This document shows positions 8,540 through 15,273 of a stretch of DNA of 18,235 nucleotides, one piece after another. A program made the translations under genes and the position numbers. The notes under the pieces were generated by a model. The model ran no database searches. It saw only the letters and a program-made list of their open reading frames with translations, and had not been told where the DNA came from. Source of the DNA: an uncultured Nocardioides sp. (GTDB lineage Bacteria; Actinomycetota; Actinomycetes; Propionibacteriales; Nocardioidaceae); assembly GCF_946885725.1 (NCBI RefSeq), contig NZ_CAMPGZ010000071.1:1-18235 (forward strand), given 5' to 3'. Position 1 is the stretch's first letter. Every line of letters begins with the position of its first letter.

Positions 8540-9072
8540 TGCGCCGCTTCGCCCGGGCCGGCCACGACGCCCCGGCCGACGTCGTCGCGCGCGCCGACCT
8601 CGCCCGGGGCGACAAGGTGCTCGCCGCCGCCCGCGCCGAGGACGGCACCTGGGTGCTCGCCACCCGGCGCGCGCTCGTGCTGGTGCCGGATGTCGCGGCC
8701 GGGGTGGCTGCCAGCACGATGCCCTGGCCGCAGATCCAGGCCGCGGAGTGGAACCGCGACGACGACCGGCTCCGGGTCAGCGAGGTGGGGGAGTACGGCC
8801 TGCCGCGCGCCCGCCACGAGCTCACCCTGCACGACGCCGGCGACCTGCTGGCCGTGGTCCGCGAGCGCGTCACCGCCTCCGTCGTTCTCCAGCGCCGCGT
8901 CGTCGTACGCGGCAAGCAGGGCCTCACCGTCGTCGCCCGCCGCGCGCCCAACACGAACGACCCACTGTCGTGGTCCTACGAGCTCGACCCCGGTCTGGAC
9001 CCCGACGACCCCGAGGTCCGTGACATGGCCGACAAGGCCCTCCGCGCCGCCGCCGAGGAGCTCGGCCTCTGA
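8539..9072 (+). CDS. Conserved hypothetical protein downstream of dnaG
   Basis: Soluble protein of 177 residues with no signal sequence or membrane segment. It is acidic and Arg-rich and appears to be a beta-rich fold (strands such as KVLAAARAEDGTWVLATRR, ALVLVPD, RVVVRGKQGLTVVARRAP), with a C-terminal helix ending in ADKALRAAAEELGL. The look is that of small PH-like actinobacterial proteins, but I cannot name a family. The ATG overlaps the dnaG stop by one base (TGATG). A purine-rich Shine-Dalgarno GGGGAGGG (8528-8535) precedes it by 3 bases, so its translation is probably coupled to dnaG. A large inverted repeat begins 25 bases after its stop and may end the transcript. Function is unknown. 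Confidence 0.82.
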   Translation: MRRFARAGHDAPADVVARADLARGDKVLAAARAEDGTWVLATRRALVLVPDVAAGVAASTMPWPQIQAAEWNRDDDRLRVSEVGEYGLPRARHELTLHDAGDLLAVVRERVTASVVLQRRVVVRGKQGLTVVARRAPNTNDPLSWSYELDPGLDPDDPEVRDMADKALRAAAEELGL

Positions 9073-9097
9073 CCGTCACCCGCGGAGCGGGAATAAC

Positions 9098-9158
9098 GCC
9101 GAGGAGTCAGTACTTCAGCTATGTGGGCGGCGTGTCGCGGCACAACTGACCCCTCGGC
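9098..9158. repeat. Large imperfect inverted repeat (possible terminator or cruciform)
   Basis: Arm 9098-9111 (GCCGAGGAGTCAGT) and arm 9145-9158 (ACTGACCCCTCGGC) pair at 13 of 14 positions. An inner TGTG (9122-9125) and CACA (9141-9144) can extend the stem beyond a 10-base one-sided bulge. A perfect 10-base palindrome GGCCGCGGCC (9156-9165) overlaps the right end. It lies 25 bases after the stop of the gene at 8539 and ahead of the tRNA promoter. There is no T-tract on the + strand, so intrinsic termination is possible but unproven. Confidence 0.6.
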
Positions 9159-9256
9159 CGCGGCCCTGCGGCGCCCGGGTCGGGGAGCGGACAGCTCGCC
9201 AGAACTCCACAGTTCGCCGGGGTCCTCCCGATTTAGGGTTCCGGCGGAGGGCTTGC

Positions 9257-9262
9257 TACCGT
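9257..9262 (+). promoter_or_regulatory. Probable tRNA-Asn promoter -10
   Basis: TACCGT lies 12 bases upstream of the mature tRNA 5' end. TTAGGG (9233-9238), 18 bases further up, is a possible but weak -35. Confidence 0.4.
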
Positions 9263-9274
9263 ATCCCCGCGCGA

Positions 9275-9347
9275 TCCCCTGTAGCTCAATTGGCAGAGCA
9301 TTCGGCTGTTAACCGGAGGGTTGTTGGTTCGAGTCCAACCGGGGGAG
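9275..9347 (+). tRNA. tRNA-Asn (anticodon GTT)
   Basis: A 73-base cloverleaf can be drawn by hand. The acceptor stem is TCCCCTG with CGGGGGA (one T-G pair) and discriminator G at 9347. The D-arm is GCTC-AATTGGCA-GAGC. The anticodon stem TTCGG/CCGGA holds loop CTGTTAA with anticodon GTT at 9308-9310. The variable loop is GGGTT and the T-arm is GTTGG-TTCGAGT-CCAAC. No CCA is encoded, which means it is added after transcription. GTT reads both Asn codons. It is a single tRNA with its own promoter and a hairpin terminator just downstream. Confidence 0.96.
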
Positions 9348-9352
9348 CTGAG

Positions 9353-9383
9353 ACGGGCCCTGTGAGGGGCCCGTTCCTCATTT
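9353..9383 (+). terminator. Intrinsic terminator after tRNA-Asn
   Basis: A perfect 8-base stem ACGGGCCC (9353-9360), loop TGTGAG, GGGCCCGT (9367-9374), followed by the T-rich tail TCCTCATTT. It starts 5 bases after the tRNA. Confidence 0.7.
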
Positions 9384-9451
9384 CCGGGGCCTTCCCGGTC
9401 ATGCGCCGGGGCGCGACGTTTCCCGGCCGCTCCGATGGGCACCGACGCAGC

Positions 9452-10462
9452 GTGGAGAAGCCCCCTGAGCCCTCGCCCGACGGCCCGACCGACCTGACCA
9501 AGCGGTCCTGGATCTACGTCCTGCGCAAGACCGCCCGCGAGTTCGTGGACGACCAGTGCACCGACCTGGCCGCGGCGCTGACCTACTACGCCGTGCTCGC
9601 CACATTCCCCGGGTTCATCGCGCTGATCTCGCTCGTGGGCCTCGTCGGCCAGGGCGAGCAGACCGTGGACACGATCCTGGGCATCCTCGACCGGCTCGGC
9701 GCCGGGTCGATCGCCGACACTCTCGGCCCGGTGCTGCAGGACCTGGCCGCGGCCGAGCAGGCGGCGGGGATCGCCTTCTTCATCGGTCTCGCGGGTGCGC
9801 TGTGGTCCGCGTCGGGGTACGTCGGTTCGTTCGGCCGGGCGATGAACCGGATCTACGAGATCCGCGAGGGCCGGCCGATCTGGAAGCTTCGCCCGTGGAT
9901 GCTGCTGGTCACGCTCGTCGTGCTGCTGCTCGCGGTGACCGTCCTGCTGGCCCTCGTGCTCACGGGTCCGGCGGCCCAGGCCGTCGGCGACGCCCTCGGG
10001 CTCGGCTCGACCGTGGTGACGGTCTGGAACATCGCGAAGTGGCCGGTGATGCTCGCCGCGGTCGTGCTCGCGGTGGCGATCCTCTACTACGCCACGCCCA
10101 ACGTGAAGCAGCCGAAGTTCCGCTGGATCAGCGTCGGCGCGGTCCTCGCGATCGTGGTGTGGATCCTCGCGTCGGTGGCGTTCGGCTTCTACGTGTCGAA
10201 CTTCAGCTCCTACAACAAGACGTACGGCGCACTGGCCGGTGCCGTGGTGTTCCTGCTGTGGCTGTGGATCACCAACCTCGCGCTATTGTTCGGCGCGGAG
10301 CTCGACGCCGAGCTCGAGCGCGGCCGGGAGCTGCAGTCCGGGCTGCCCGCGGAGGAGACGATCCAGCTGCCGCCGCGCGACACGCACGGCATCGAGAAGG
10401 CCGAGGAGAAGGAGCGGGCGGACATCGAGCGCGGCCGGGAGATCCGGCAGCACCGGGGCTGA
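9452..10462 (+). CDS. YihY/virulence factor BrkB family membrane protein (copy 1)
   Basis: Integral membrane protein of 336 residues, of the family formerly mislabelled ribonuclease BN. Visible family features are the N-terminal cytosolic helix with CTDLAAALTYYAVLATFPGF (about 33-52), the motif ALWSASGYVGSFGRAMNRIY (about 115-134), LYYATPNVKQPKFRW (about 210-224), FYVSNFSSYNKTYGALAG and LLWLWITNLALLFGAELDAE. About six membrane segments are expected, with a charged C-terminal tail (RDTHGIEKAEEKERADIERG). The start is uncertain: GTG 9452 (chosen) or ATG 9401 in frame, neither with a Shine-Dalgarno. It converges with the PIG-L gene, with 6 bases between the stops. A clear paralogue lies at 14142-15182 on the other strand. 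Biochemical function is not established for the family. Confidence 0.9.
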   Translation: MEKPPEPSPDGPTDLTKRSWIYVLRKTAREFVDDQCTDLAAALTYYAVLATFPGFIALISLVGLVGQGEQTVDTILGILDRLGAGSIADTLGPVLQDLAAAEQAAGIAFFIGLAGALWSASGYVGSFGRAMNRIYEIREGRPIWKLRPWMLLVTLVVLLLAVTVLLALVLTGPAAQAVGDALGLGSTVVTVWNIAKWPVMLAAVVLAVAILYYATPNVKQPKFRWISVGAVLAIVVWILASVAFGFYVSNFSSYNKTYGALAGAVVFLLWLWITNLALLFGAELDAELERGRELQSGLPAEETIQLPPRDTHGIEKAEEKERADIERGREIRQHRG

Positions 10463-10468
10463 ACGGAG

Positions 10469-11218
10469 CTAGTCGCCCCAGCCCATCGGGAACACCTCGA
10501 ACCCGACCGCGTGCGCGACGCCCATGCGCTGCCCGGTCGCGCGCGAGATCCCCTCGAGGAACTCCGCGGGGTCGAAGTGCTCCCAGCCGAGCCCGTCGAT
10601 GTAGGCCTTGTGCGCCCGCAGCGACTCCACCCCGGCGTCGAACGTCTCGGTGATGTCGACGCCGTGCTTGGACTGCGGTGAGCTCGCCGCCCAGACCTCG
10701 CGGACGCCGCCCCACGGCTCGAGCCCCTCGTCCTCGACCTGCTCGCGGAACACCCAGCGGTTGCCGGCGTCGCGCACCGCGTCGAGCGTCGCCTTGCCGG
10801 TGGCGATGTGGTCGGCCTGGTTGAGGTTGCGGCCGCCCCACGTGTCGCGGAAGTTGTTGGTCACGACGATCTCGGGACGGTGGCGGCGGACCGACGCCGC
10901 GATGGCACGTCGCAGCGGTACGCCGTACTCCAGGATCCCGTCGGGCAGGTGCAGGAAGTCGACCGCGTCGACGCCGACGATCCGCGCGGACTCGACCTGC
11001 TCGGCCTCGCGCACCTGGCGGCACTGCTCGGGGTCCATGCCGTCGATGCCGGCCTCGCCGCTGGTCACCATGCAGTAGACGACGGTCTTGCCCTGGCCGG
11101 TCCAGCGGGCCACCGCGGCGGCGGCGCCGAACTCCATGTCGTCGGGGTGCGCGACGACGCAGAGCATGCGCTCCCAGTCCTCGGCGAGCGGTGTCAGCGG
11201 TGCAGGAGCGTCGGTCAT
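10469..11218 (-). CDS. PIG-L/LmbE family deacetylase (MshB-like)
   Basis: Predicted zinc-dependent N-deacetylase of 249 residues acting on N-acetylglucosaminyl-type substrates. The family includes the mycothiol enzyme MshB, the mycothiol amidase Mca and LmbE. The N-terminal zinc motif VVAHPDDMEFG supplies H24 and D27, with D26 as probable general base. The third ligand is probably H137 in NLNQADHIATGKA. The end is GFEVFPMGWGD. The ATG at 11218 fits the family length. No Shine-Dalgarno is visible, and an in-frame extension upstream only reads through the neighbouring gene in another frame. It is the last gene of a three-gene minus-strand unit, 14 bases after the M15 peptidase stop. The substrate is not readable; mycothiol, wall glycan or small-molecule conjugates are all possible. 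Confidence 0.9.
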   Translation of the reverse strand: MTDAPAPLTPLAEDWERMLCVVAHPDDMEFGAAAAVARWTGQGKTVVYCMVTSGEAGIDGMDPEQCRQVREAEQVESARIVGVDAVDFLHLPDGILEYGVPLRRAIAASVRRHRPEIVVTNNFRDTWGGRNLNQADHIATGKATLDAVRDAGNRWVFREQVEDEGLEPWGGVREVWAASSPQSKHGVDITETFDAGVESLRAHKAYIDGLGWEHFDPAEFLEGISRATGQRMGVAHAVGFEVFPMGWGD

Positions 11219-11232
11219 GCGGTCAGCGTGCC

Positions 11233-12480
11233 CTATCCACCGTTCGAGGAGAAGTGCTGGTAGTCGGGGTGGCCCCAGCGGCCGCCCCACGCCCAGCCGA
11301 GCGCTCTGAACTTGTTGTGGACCACGCCGTCGGCGACGATCATGCCGCGGCGGTACGGCGACCGGTCGAGGTAGCGACGCGAGCCGGGCGGGTAGACGCG
11401 GCTGCGCGTGACGTACGGGTTCTCGCGGGTGTTGATGTCGACGGCGTTGCCGTAGGAGTGCTGCGAGACGCGGTAGGGGTTGCCGGTCACCGGGCGGCAG
11501 TTGAACGCCGACGTGTTGCCGGCCCGCATCGCCGCCTTGTCGGAGCCGCTCGGTGTGCGCCGGCCGCCTGCGTAGAAGTGGTCCGCCGGCCGCATCTTCC
11601 GGATCGGGAACTCCCGCGCGAACGCTGCCTTCAGCACCTTGGTCACCGCCCGGACCTCGCCGGCGCGCAGCACGATCGCGCCCCGCTTGATCCGCCCGTC
11701 GAAGCCCCAGTGGTTGATCCGCAGCATCCGCAGCTGCGCCGGCCCGACGGGACAGCCCGCCCGCCAGGAGTGGGGTACGTCGGAGGCGGTGAGCGGCCCG
11801 GAGACGCTGGGCGCGGCGACGGCGCGGACGGTCCGATTCACGACGCCCGACACCACCTTGCGGCCGTCGGGCAGCACCGCCTTCGCCCGCAGCTTGGTGC
11901 GGCCCGGCCGGTCGGTCGACCAGGTCGCGGCGTAGCCGCCGGCGCCGTCGGTCGGCGCCTTGGCCTGGGTGCGCCACTTCTTGCCGACCTTGCGCTGCAC
12001 CTTGACCGCGACCCCGGCCGCCGGCGGCGACAGCATCCCGGTGATCGTGTGGTCCCGCAGGGCGACCACACGGTTGTCCACCTTGATCGTGAGCCGGGGG
12101 CCCATGGGCGGCTTGATGCGCACGACGAGGCGTCCGGTCGAGACGAGCTCGCCGTCGCCGACCTGGTAGTCCACGATGACGTCCCCGGTGTCGCCGCGGC
12201 CGGTGGTGACGGTGACGTCGGTGGGGGAGTACGTCGCACGCGGGTCGCCCGAGACGCCGACGACCTCGAGCCGGGGCGGCTCACCCGCGGGACGCCCGAG
12301 GCCGTCGTCGGTGTCGTTGGCGAGCACCGGGACGGTCACGGCCTGCCCGGCCGCGACGGTCGCCTCGTCCGGCGCCGCGGAGGGCGGCTGGTTGGGCGCC
12401 TGCTGCGCCCCGGCCACGCCGGCCGGGACGAGGAGCAGCAGCGCCGCCAGAGGGGCGACGAGCAGGTGGGATCGGGGCAT
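11233..12480 (-). CDS. Secreted Ig-like/M15 D-alanyl-D-alanine carboxypeptidase-like protein
   Basis: Exported protein of 415 residues. A signal peptide (1-25, cleavage likely after AGVAGA) is followed by a cadherin-like/Big_9-type domain (about 35-122, with VPVLANDTDDG and VIVDYQVGDGELV). A second beta-sandwich (about 128-220, with KVQRKVGKKWRTQAKAPTDG) comes next, then a C-terminal M15 peptidase domain (about 235-411). Its zinc site is recognisable as SQHSYGNAVDIN (H341, D348) and DYQHF (H409). M15 enzymes cut D-Ala-D-Ala or related peptidoglycan peptide bonds, so it is probably a wall-trimming enzyme held or guided by the Ig domains. The ATG has a GGAAGG element 10 bases upstream. It begins 18 bases after the lipoprotein gene stop and ends 14 bases before the PIG-L gene, implying an operon. 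Confidence 0.9.
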   Translation of the reverse strand: MPRSHLLVAPLAALLLLVPAGVAGAQQAPNQPPSAAPDEATVAAGQAVTVPVLANDTDDGLGRPAGEPPRLEVVGVSGDPRATYSPTDVTVTTGRGDTGDVIVDYQVGDGELVSTGRLVVRIKPPMGPRLTIKVDNRVVALRDHTITGMLSPPAAGVAVKVQRKVGKKWRTQAKAPTDGAGGYAATWSTDRPGRTKLRAKAVLPDGRKVVSGVVNRTVRAVAAPSVSGPLTASDVPHSWRAGCPVGPAQLRMLRINHWGFDGRIKRGAIVLRAGEVRAVTKVLKAAFAREFPIRKMRPADHFYAGGRRTPSGSDKAAMRAGNTSAFNCRPVTGNPYRVSQHSYGNAVDINTRENPYVTRSRVYPPGSRRYLDRSPYRRGMIVADGVVHNKFRALGWAWGGRWGHPDYQHFSSNGG

Positions 12481-12498
12481 CGGGGATGTGCCTTCCGG

Positions 12499-13260
12499 TC
12501 AGCGGGTGCGGAACGTGCGGGCGAGGGTCGGGACGTCGTCCGGTGCGAGCGGTGGGTCGGGAAGGCGGCTCTGCGCGGCCACGAGCACGACACAGTCGCC
12601 GTCGAGCACGGCCAGCTCGGTCCAGGGGTCCGACTGCTGCGTCCTGCCGTTGCGCACCACGCCGGCGCCGTACCCCTGGACGTCGGAGACGTAGGGGCCG
12701 ACCGCGCCGCCGTCGACGCCGACGCACGCGGCGAGGTTGGCCCTGCGGCCGGCGAAGAACGCCCGCGCGGTCGCCCGGTCGGCGAACTGCCCCCGTATCG
12801 CGATGACCTTGGTGCCGTCGGCCGCGTAGTCGACCTCGAGCGCGTGCTCCGGCCGCGGCATCCGGGCGCGGCGCGCGCATCCGAAGGGCACGGCGGTCTG
12901 CACGATCTCGCCCGGGTCGCGGGCCAGGGCCGGCGTGCCGTTGCCGGCGTACCCCTCTTCGGTGCTGCCGGGGTCCACGACGTACGACCAGCCGTGGCCG
13001 AGCTCGCGCGGCCGCGGGAAGTCGCGCCGGCTCAGCCGTCCCGACCGCTTCGCCGGCCGCTCGAGGCGCTCACCCTCGGGGGAGGCCGACGTCGTGGGCG
13101 TCTCCTCCGGAGACGGCGCGACCGAGGATGGGGAGGGCTTCATCGGCCGCGCAGCCGGTGCCGGGGGCTCGCTCGCACAGCCGGCGGCCGCCGCGCTGAT
13201 TGTCAAGGCGACCGCCAGCGCAGTCAGGTGGATCAGGTGCCGGTCCCGAGCCCGAGTCAC
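12499..13260 (-). CDS. Putative lipoprotein, first gene of the M15/PIG-L operon
   Basis: Predicted lipoprotein of 253 residues. The GTG start gives MTRARDRH, a hydrophobic core and the lipobox AAGC with the lipidated cysteine at residue 28. A Pro/Ser/Glu linker (about 30-75) precedes a globular domain (about 80-253) with four further cysteines (FGCARR, AACVGV, DGDCVV among the sites) that may form disulfides. I see no catalytic motif; the layout resembles the sensor/accessory lipoproteins common in actinobacteria. The start is supported by TAGCCT ending 6 bases upstream on the minus strand, so it is probably leaderless and the first gene of the three-gene unit. It is divergent from the DinB-like gene across a 97-base gap. 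Function unknown. Confidence 0.83.
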   Translation of the reverse strand: MTRARDRHLIHLTALAVALTISAAAAGCASEPPAPAARPMKPSPSSVAPSPEETPTTSASPEGERLERPAKRSGRLSRRDFPRPRELGHGWSYVVDPGSTEEGYAGNGTPALARDPGEIVQTAVPFGCARRARMPRPEHALEVDYAADGTKVIAIRGQFADRATARAFFAGRRANLAACVGVDGGAVGPYVSDVQGYGAGVVRNGRTQQSDPWTELAVLDGDCVVLVAAQSRLPDPPLAPDDVPTLARTFRTR

Positions 13261-13266
13261 CGCTGC

Positions 13267-13272
13267 AGGCTA
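13267..13272 (-). promoter_or_regulatory. -10-like hexamer for the lipoprotein operon
   Basis: On the minus strand TAGCCT ends 6 bases before the GTG at 13260. With the hexamer at 13345-13350 on the other strand it forms a compact divergent promoter region (13261-13357). No clear -35 on either side. Confidence 0.45.
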
Positions 13273-13344
13273 TCCGTGCCGGCCCGGAAGTCGTCCCTCG
13301 GCGCGTCGGCCTGTCGCCATGTGGGCGATGTCGGTGCCAGGCGA

Positions 13345-13350
13345 TAGCGT
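13345..13350 (+). promoter_or_regulatory. -10-like hexamer for the DinB-like gene
   Basis: TAGCGT ends 7 bases before the GTG at 13358. This fixes the start within a much longer open frame and suggests a leaderless mRNA. Confidence 0.45.
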
Positions 13351-13357
13351 CTCGGAC

Positions 13358-14137
13358 GTGCTGGAGCCGACCTCGCCCGTGCCCGAGCCCGACCGTCGCT
13401 GGGTGGGTGTCGACCTGTCCGGTGCGCGGTTCCACAACGTCGACCTGTCGGGCGCGAAGCTCACCGGCGTCTGGGCGCGGGAGATCGTCGTCGACGGCGC
13501 GATCGAGCGGATGACCGTCAACGGGATCGACGTGATGCCGTACGTCGAGCAGCAGCTCCGCGAGCGGCACCCGGAGCTCGGCCTGATCTGGTCCGGCGAC
13601 CTCGACGACCTGCGCGAGGCGTGGCGGAGGATCAAGGCGACCTGGGCGGCCACCGAGGCCGAGGTCGCGACGCTCGACCCGGCGCTGCTCGAGCGGAGCG
13701 TCGACGGGGAGTACTCCTACCTCCAGACGCTGCGGCACCTCGTCTTCGCCTCCGACGCCTGGCTGCGGCGATGCCTGCTCGGGGAGGACGACTACTGGCC
13801 GGGGGGCGTGGTGTTCGAGGAGATGGACCCCGACGCGCTGGCGGCGCTGCCGATCGACCGCCAGGCCGCGCCGTCGCTCGGCGAGGTGATGGCCGTGCGC
13901 CGCGACCGGCGGGCCGTGCTCGACCGGCTGCTCGACGAGATGACTCCCGAGCGGCTCGCGGAGCACCCGCCGGCCCGCGACCGCAACGGCTACCCGCCCG
14001 ACACGAGCAAGCGCACCGTGCTCGAGTGCCTGCAGTGCGTGGTCAACGAGGAGTGGTGGCACCACAGCTTCGCCGCCCGCGACCTGGCGGTGCTGACCGG
14101 CCGTCCCTGGCCCGAGGGGGCGGGCGCCCCGGCGTGA
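13358..14137 (+). CDS. DinB-like protein with N-terminal pentapeptide-like segment
   Basis: Cytosolic protein of 259 residues in two parts. Residues about 15-60 contain pentapeptide-like turns, VDLSGARFHNVDLSGAKLTG, forming a short beta-helix-like start. Residues about 80-250 form a DinB-like four-helix bundle with candidate metal ligands H127 (LRHLVF) and H235/H236 (EEWWHHSFAARDL). DinB-fold proteins include thiol-dependent S-transferases and isomerases that use mycothiol or bacillithiol. The pentapeptide/DinB pairing is, as far as I recall, found in other actinobacteria. The GTG at 13358 is chosen for the TAGCGT hexamer 7 bases upstream; an open frame extends 5' but overlaps the divergent gene. 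It converges with the second YihY gene, with 4 bases between the stops. The enzymatic role is unproven. Confidence 0.85.
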   Translation: MLEPTSPVPEPDRRWVGVDLSGARFHNVDLSGAKLTGVWAREIVVDGAIERMTVNGIDVMPYVEQQLRERHPELGLIWSGDLDDLREAWRRIKATWAATEAEVATLDPALLERSVDGEYSYLQTLRHLVFASDAWLRRCLLGEDDYWPGGVVFEEMDPDALAALPIDRQAAPSLGEVMAVRRDRRAVLDRLLDEMTPERLAEHPPARDRNGYPPDTSKRTVLECLQCVVNEEWWHHSFAARDLAVLTGRPWPEGAGAPA

Positions 14138-14141
14138 CCGG

Positions 14142-15182
14142 CTACGACTCGTCGGCCTCGCGCCGCCTGATCCGGCGGGCCACGCGACGGTCCGCGGCCT
14201 GACGGCGCCGTGCCTTCGCGATCCCGGTGTCGTCGCGCAGATCGAGCTGCAGCGCCTTCTCCGCCGGCTTGCCCATCCTGAGCTGGCGCAGCCGCTCGAC
14301 CTCGGCGTTCACCTCGGCGCCGTACAGCAGCGCCATGTTGGTGATCCACAGCCACAGCAGCAGGACGACCATGCCGGCGAGCGAGCCGTAGACGCGGTTG
14401 TAGGAGCCGAAGTTCGAGACGTACACCGCGAACAGCAGGGAGCACAGCAGCCAGCCCACGACCGCGACCGTCGCTCCGGCGGCGATCCAGCGAAGCCGGG
14501 GGAGCCGCACGTTGGGAGTGGCGTAGTACAGCAGGCACACCGTCAGCGCGACGACGACCAGCACCACCGGCCACTTCACCGCGCGCCACACCGCGAGGCC
14601 GGCGGTGCCGAGCCCGAGTGCCTCGCCCAGGCCCTCGGCCACCGGACCCGAGACGACGAGGCCGACCGCCACGAGCGCCGCGAGCACGAGCACGGCCGCA
14701 GTCACCAGGGCCAGGTAGGGGCGCAGCCGCCAGAACGGCCGGCCCTCCTCGACGCCGTAGATCTTGTTCAGCGCCCGGCCGAAGGCGCCGACGTACCCGG
14801 ACGCCGTCCACAACGCCGTGAGCAGACCGAAGGCCAGCGCGAGCCCCGCCACCTGGCGCGCCTCGGCCACGGTGGTCACCGGTCCCTCGACGGTGCGTAC
14901 GGCGGAGTCGGCGCCGACCTGGCGGACCAGGTCGAGCAGAGACCGGACGGTCGCCGGGCCGTCGCCGACCAGGCCGATCAGCGACAGCATCGCGATCAGC
15001 GCGGGGAACAGCGACAGCACCCCGTAGTAGGTCAGCGCGGCCGCCTTGTCCGGGCAGTCGTCGTCCATGAACTCCTGGCCCGAGCGACGCAGCGCGAACC
15101 ACGCCTCGTCCGCCACGTCGCGGACGTCCGTCCCCGTCCATGTGGAGTGACCGATGGAGATCTGCCCCTTGGAGATGTTCAT
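14142..15182 (-). CDS. YihY/virulence factor BrkB family membrane protein (copy 2)
   Basis: Integral membrane protein of 346 residues, paralogous to the gene at 9452. The same landmarks occur: CPDKAAALTYYGVLSLFPAL, ALWTASGYVGAFGRALNKIYG, LLYYATPNVRLPRLRW, VYVSNFGSYNRVYGSLAG and LLWLWITNMALLYGAEVNAE. It differs in a longer N-terminus (about 20 extra residues, MNISKGQISIGHSTWTGTDV) and an Arg-rich C-terminus (KARRRQAADRRVARRIRRRE) instead of an acidic/basic mix. The ATG at 15182 is favoured by a strong Shine-Dalgarno GGGAGG (15189-15194 on the minus strand) 6 bases upstream. Unlike several neighbours, it is therefore translated from a leader-bearing mRNA. It is divergent from the HIT gene across 91 bases. 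Molecular function is not established. Confidence 0.92.
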   Translation of the reverse strand: MNISKGQISIGHSTWTGTDVRDVADEAWFALRRSGQEFMDDDCPDKAAALTYYGVLSLFPALIAMLSLIGLVGDGPATVRSLLDLVRQVGADSAVRTVEGPVTTVAEARQVAGLALAFGLLTALWTASGYVGAFGRALNKIYGVEEGRPFWRLRPYLALVTAAVLVLAALVAVGLVVSGPVAEGLGEALGLGTAGLAVWRAVKWPVVLVVVALTVCLLYYATPNVRLPRLRWIAAGATVAVVGWLLCSLLFAVYVSNFGSYNRVYGSLAGMVVLLLWLWITNMALLYGAEVNAEVERLRQLRMGKPAEKALQLDLRDDTGIAKARRRQAADRRVARRIRRREADES

Positions 15183-15188
15183 GGTTTC

Positions 15189-15194
15189 CCTCCC
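15189..15194 (-). promoter_or_regulatory. Ribosome-binding site that sets the YihY copy 2 start
   Basis: GGGAGG on the minus strand, 6 bases before the ATG at 15182. It rules out the longer in-frame extension up to 15383. Confidence 0.75.
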
Positions 15195-15261
15195 AGGCTC
15201 CCGCCCGATACCGCGGACGTGCCCACGGCACGGCGCGACAAACGCCGGTGGCGCCGCCGTG

Positions 15262-15267
15262 TTGGAT
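15262..15267 (+). promoter_or_regulatory. Weak -10-like hexamer for the HIT gene
   Basis: TTGGAT ends 6 bases before the ATG at 15274, the same spacing as at other leaderless starts here, but the hexamer is a poorer match and there is no -35. Confidence 0.3.
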
Positions 15268-15273
15268 GGCCGG

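Noticed and set aside
9191..9218. Imperfect 10-base direct repeat ACAGCTCGCC / ACAGTTCGCC before the tRNA
   Set aside because: Only two short copies in GC-rich DNA and no associated element; could easily be chance.
12935..13357. N-terminal extension of the DinB-like frame
   Set aside because: It overlaps the divergent lipoprotein gene and its promoter region; the leaderless-type start at 13358 is better.
13400..13460. Qnr-like pentapeptide gyrase-protection protein
   Set aside because: Only two or so pentapeptide units are present; Qnr/MfpA proteins have many more and no DinB-like domain.
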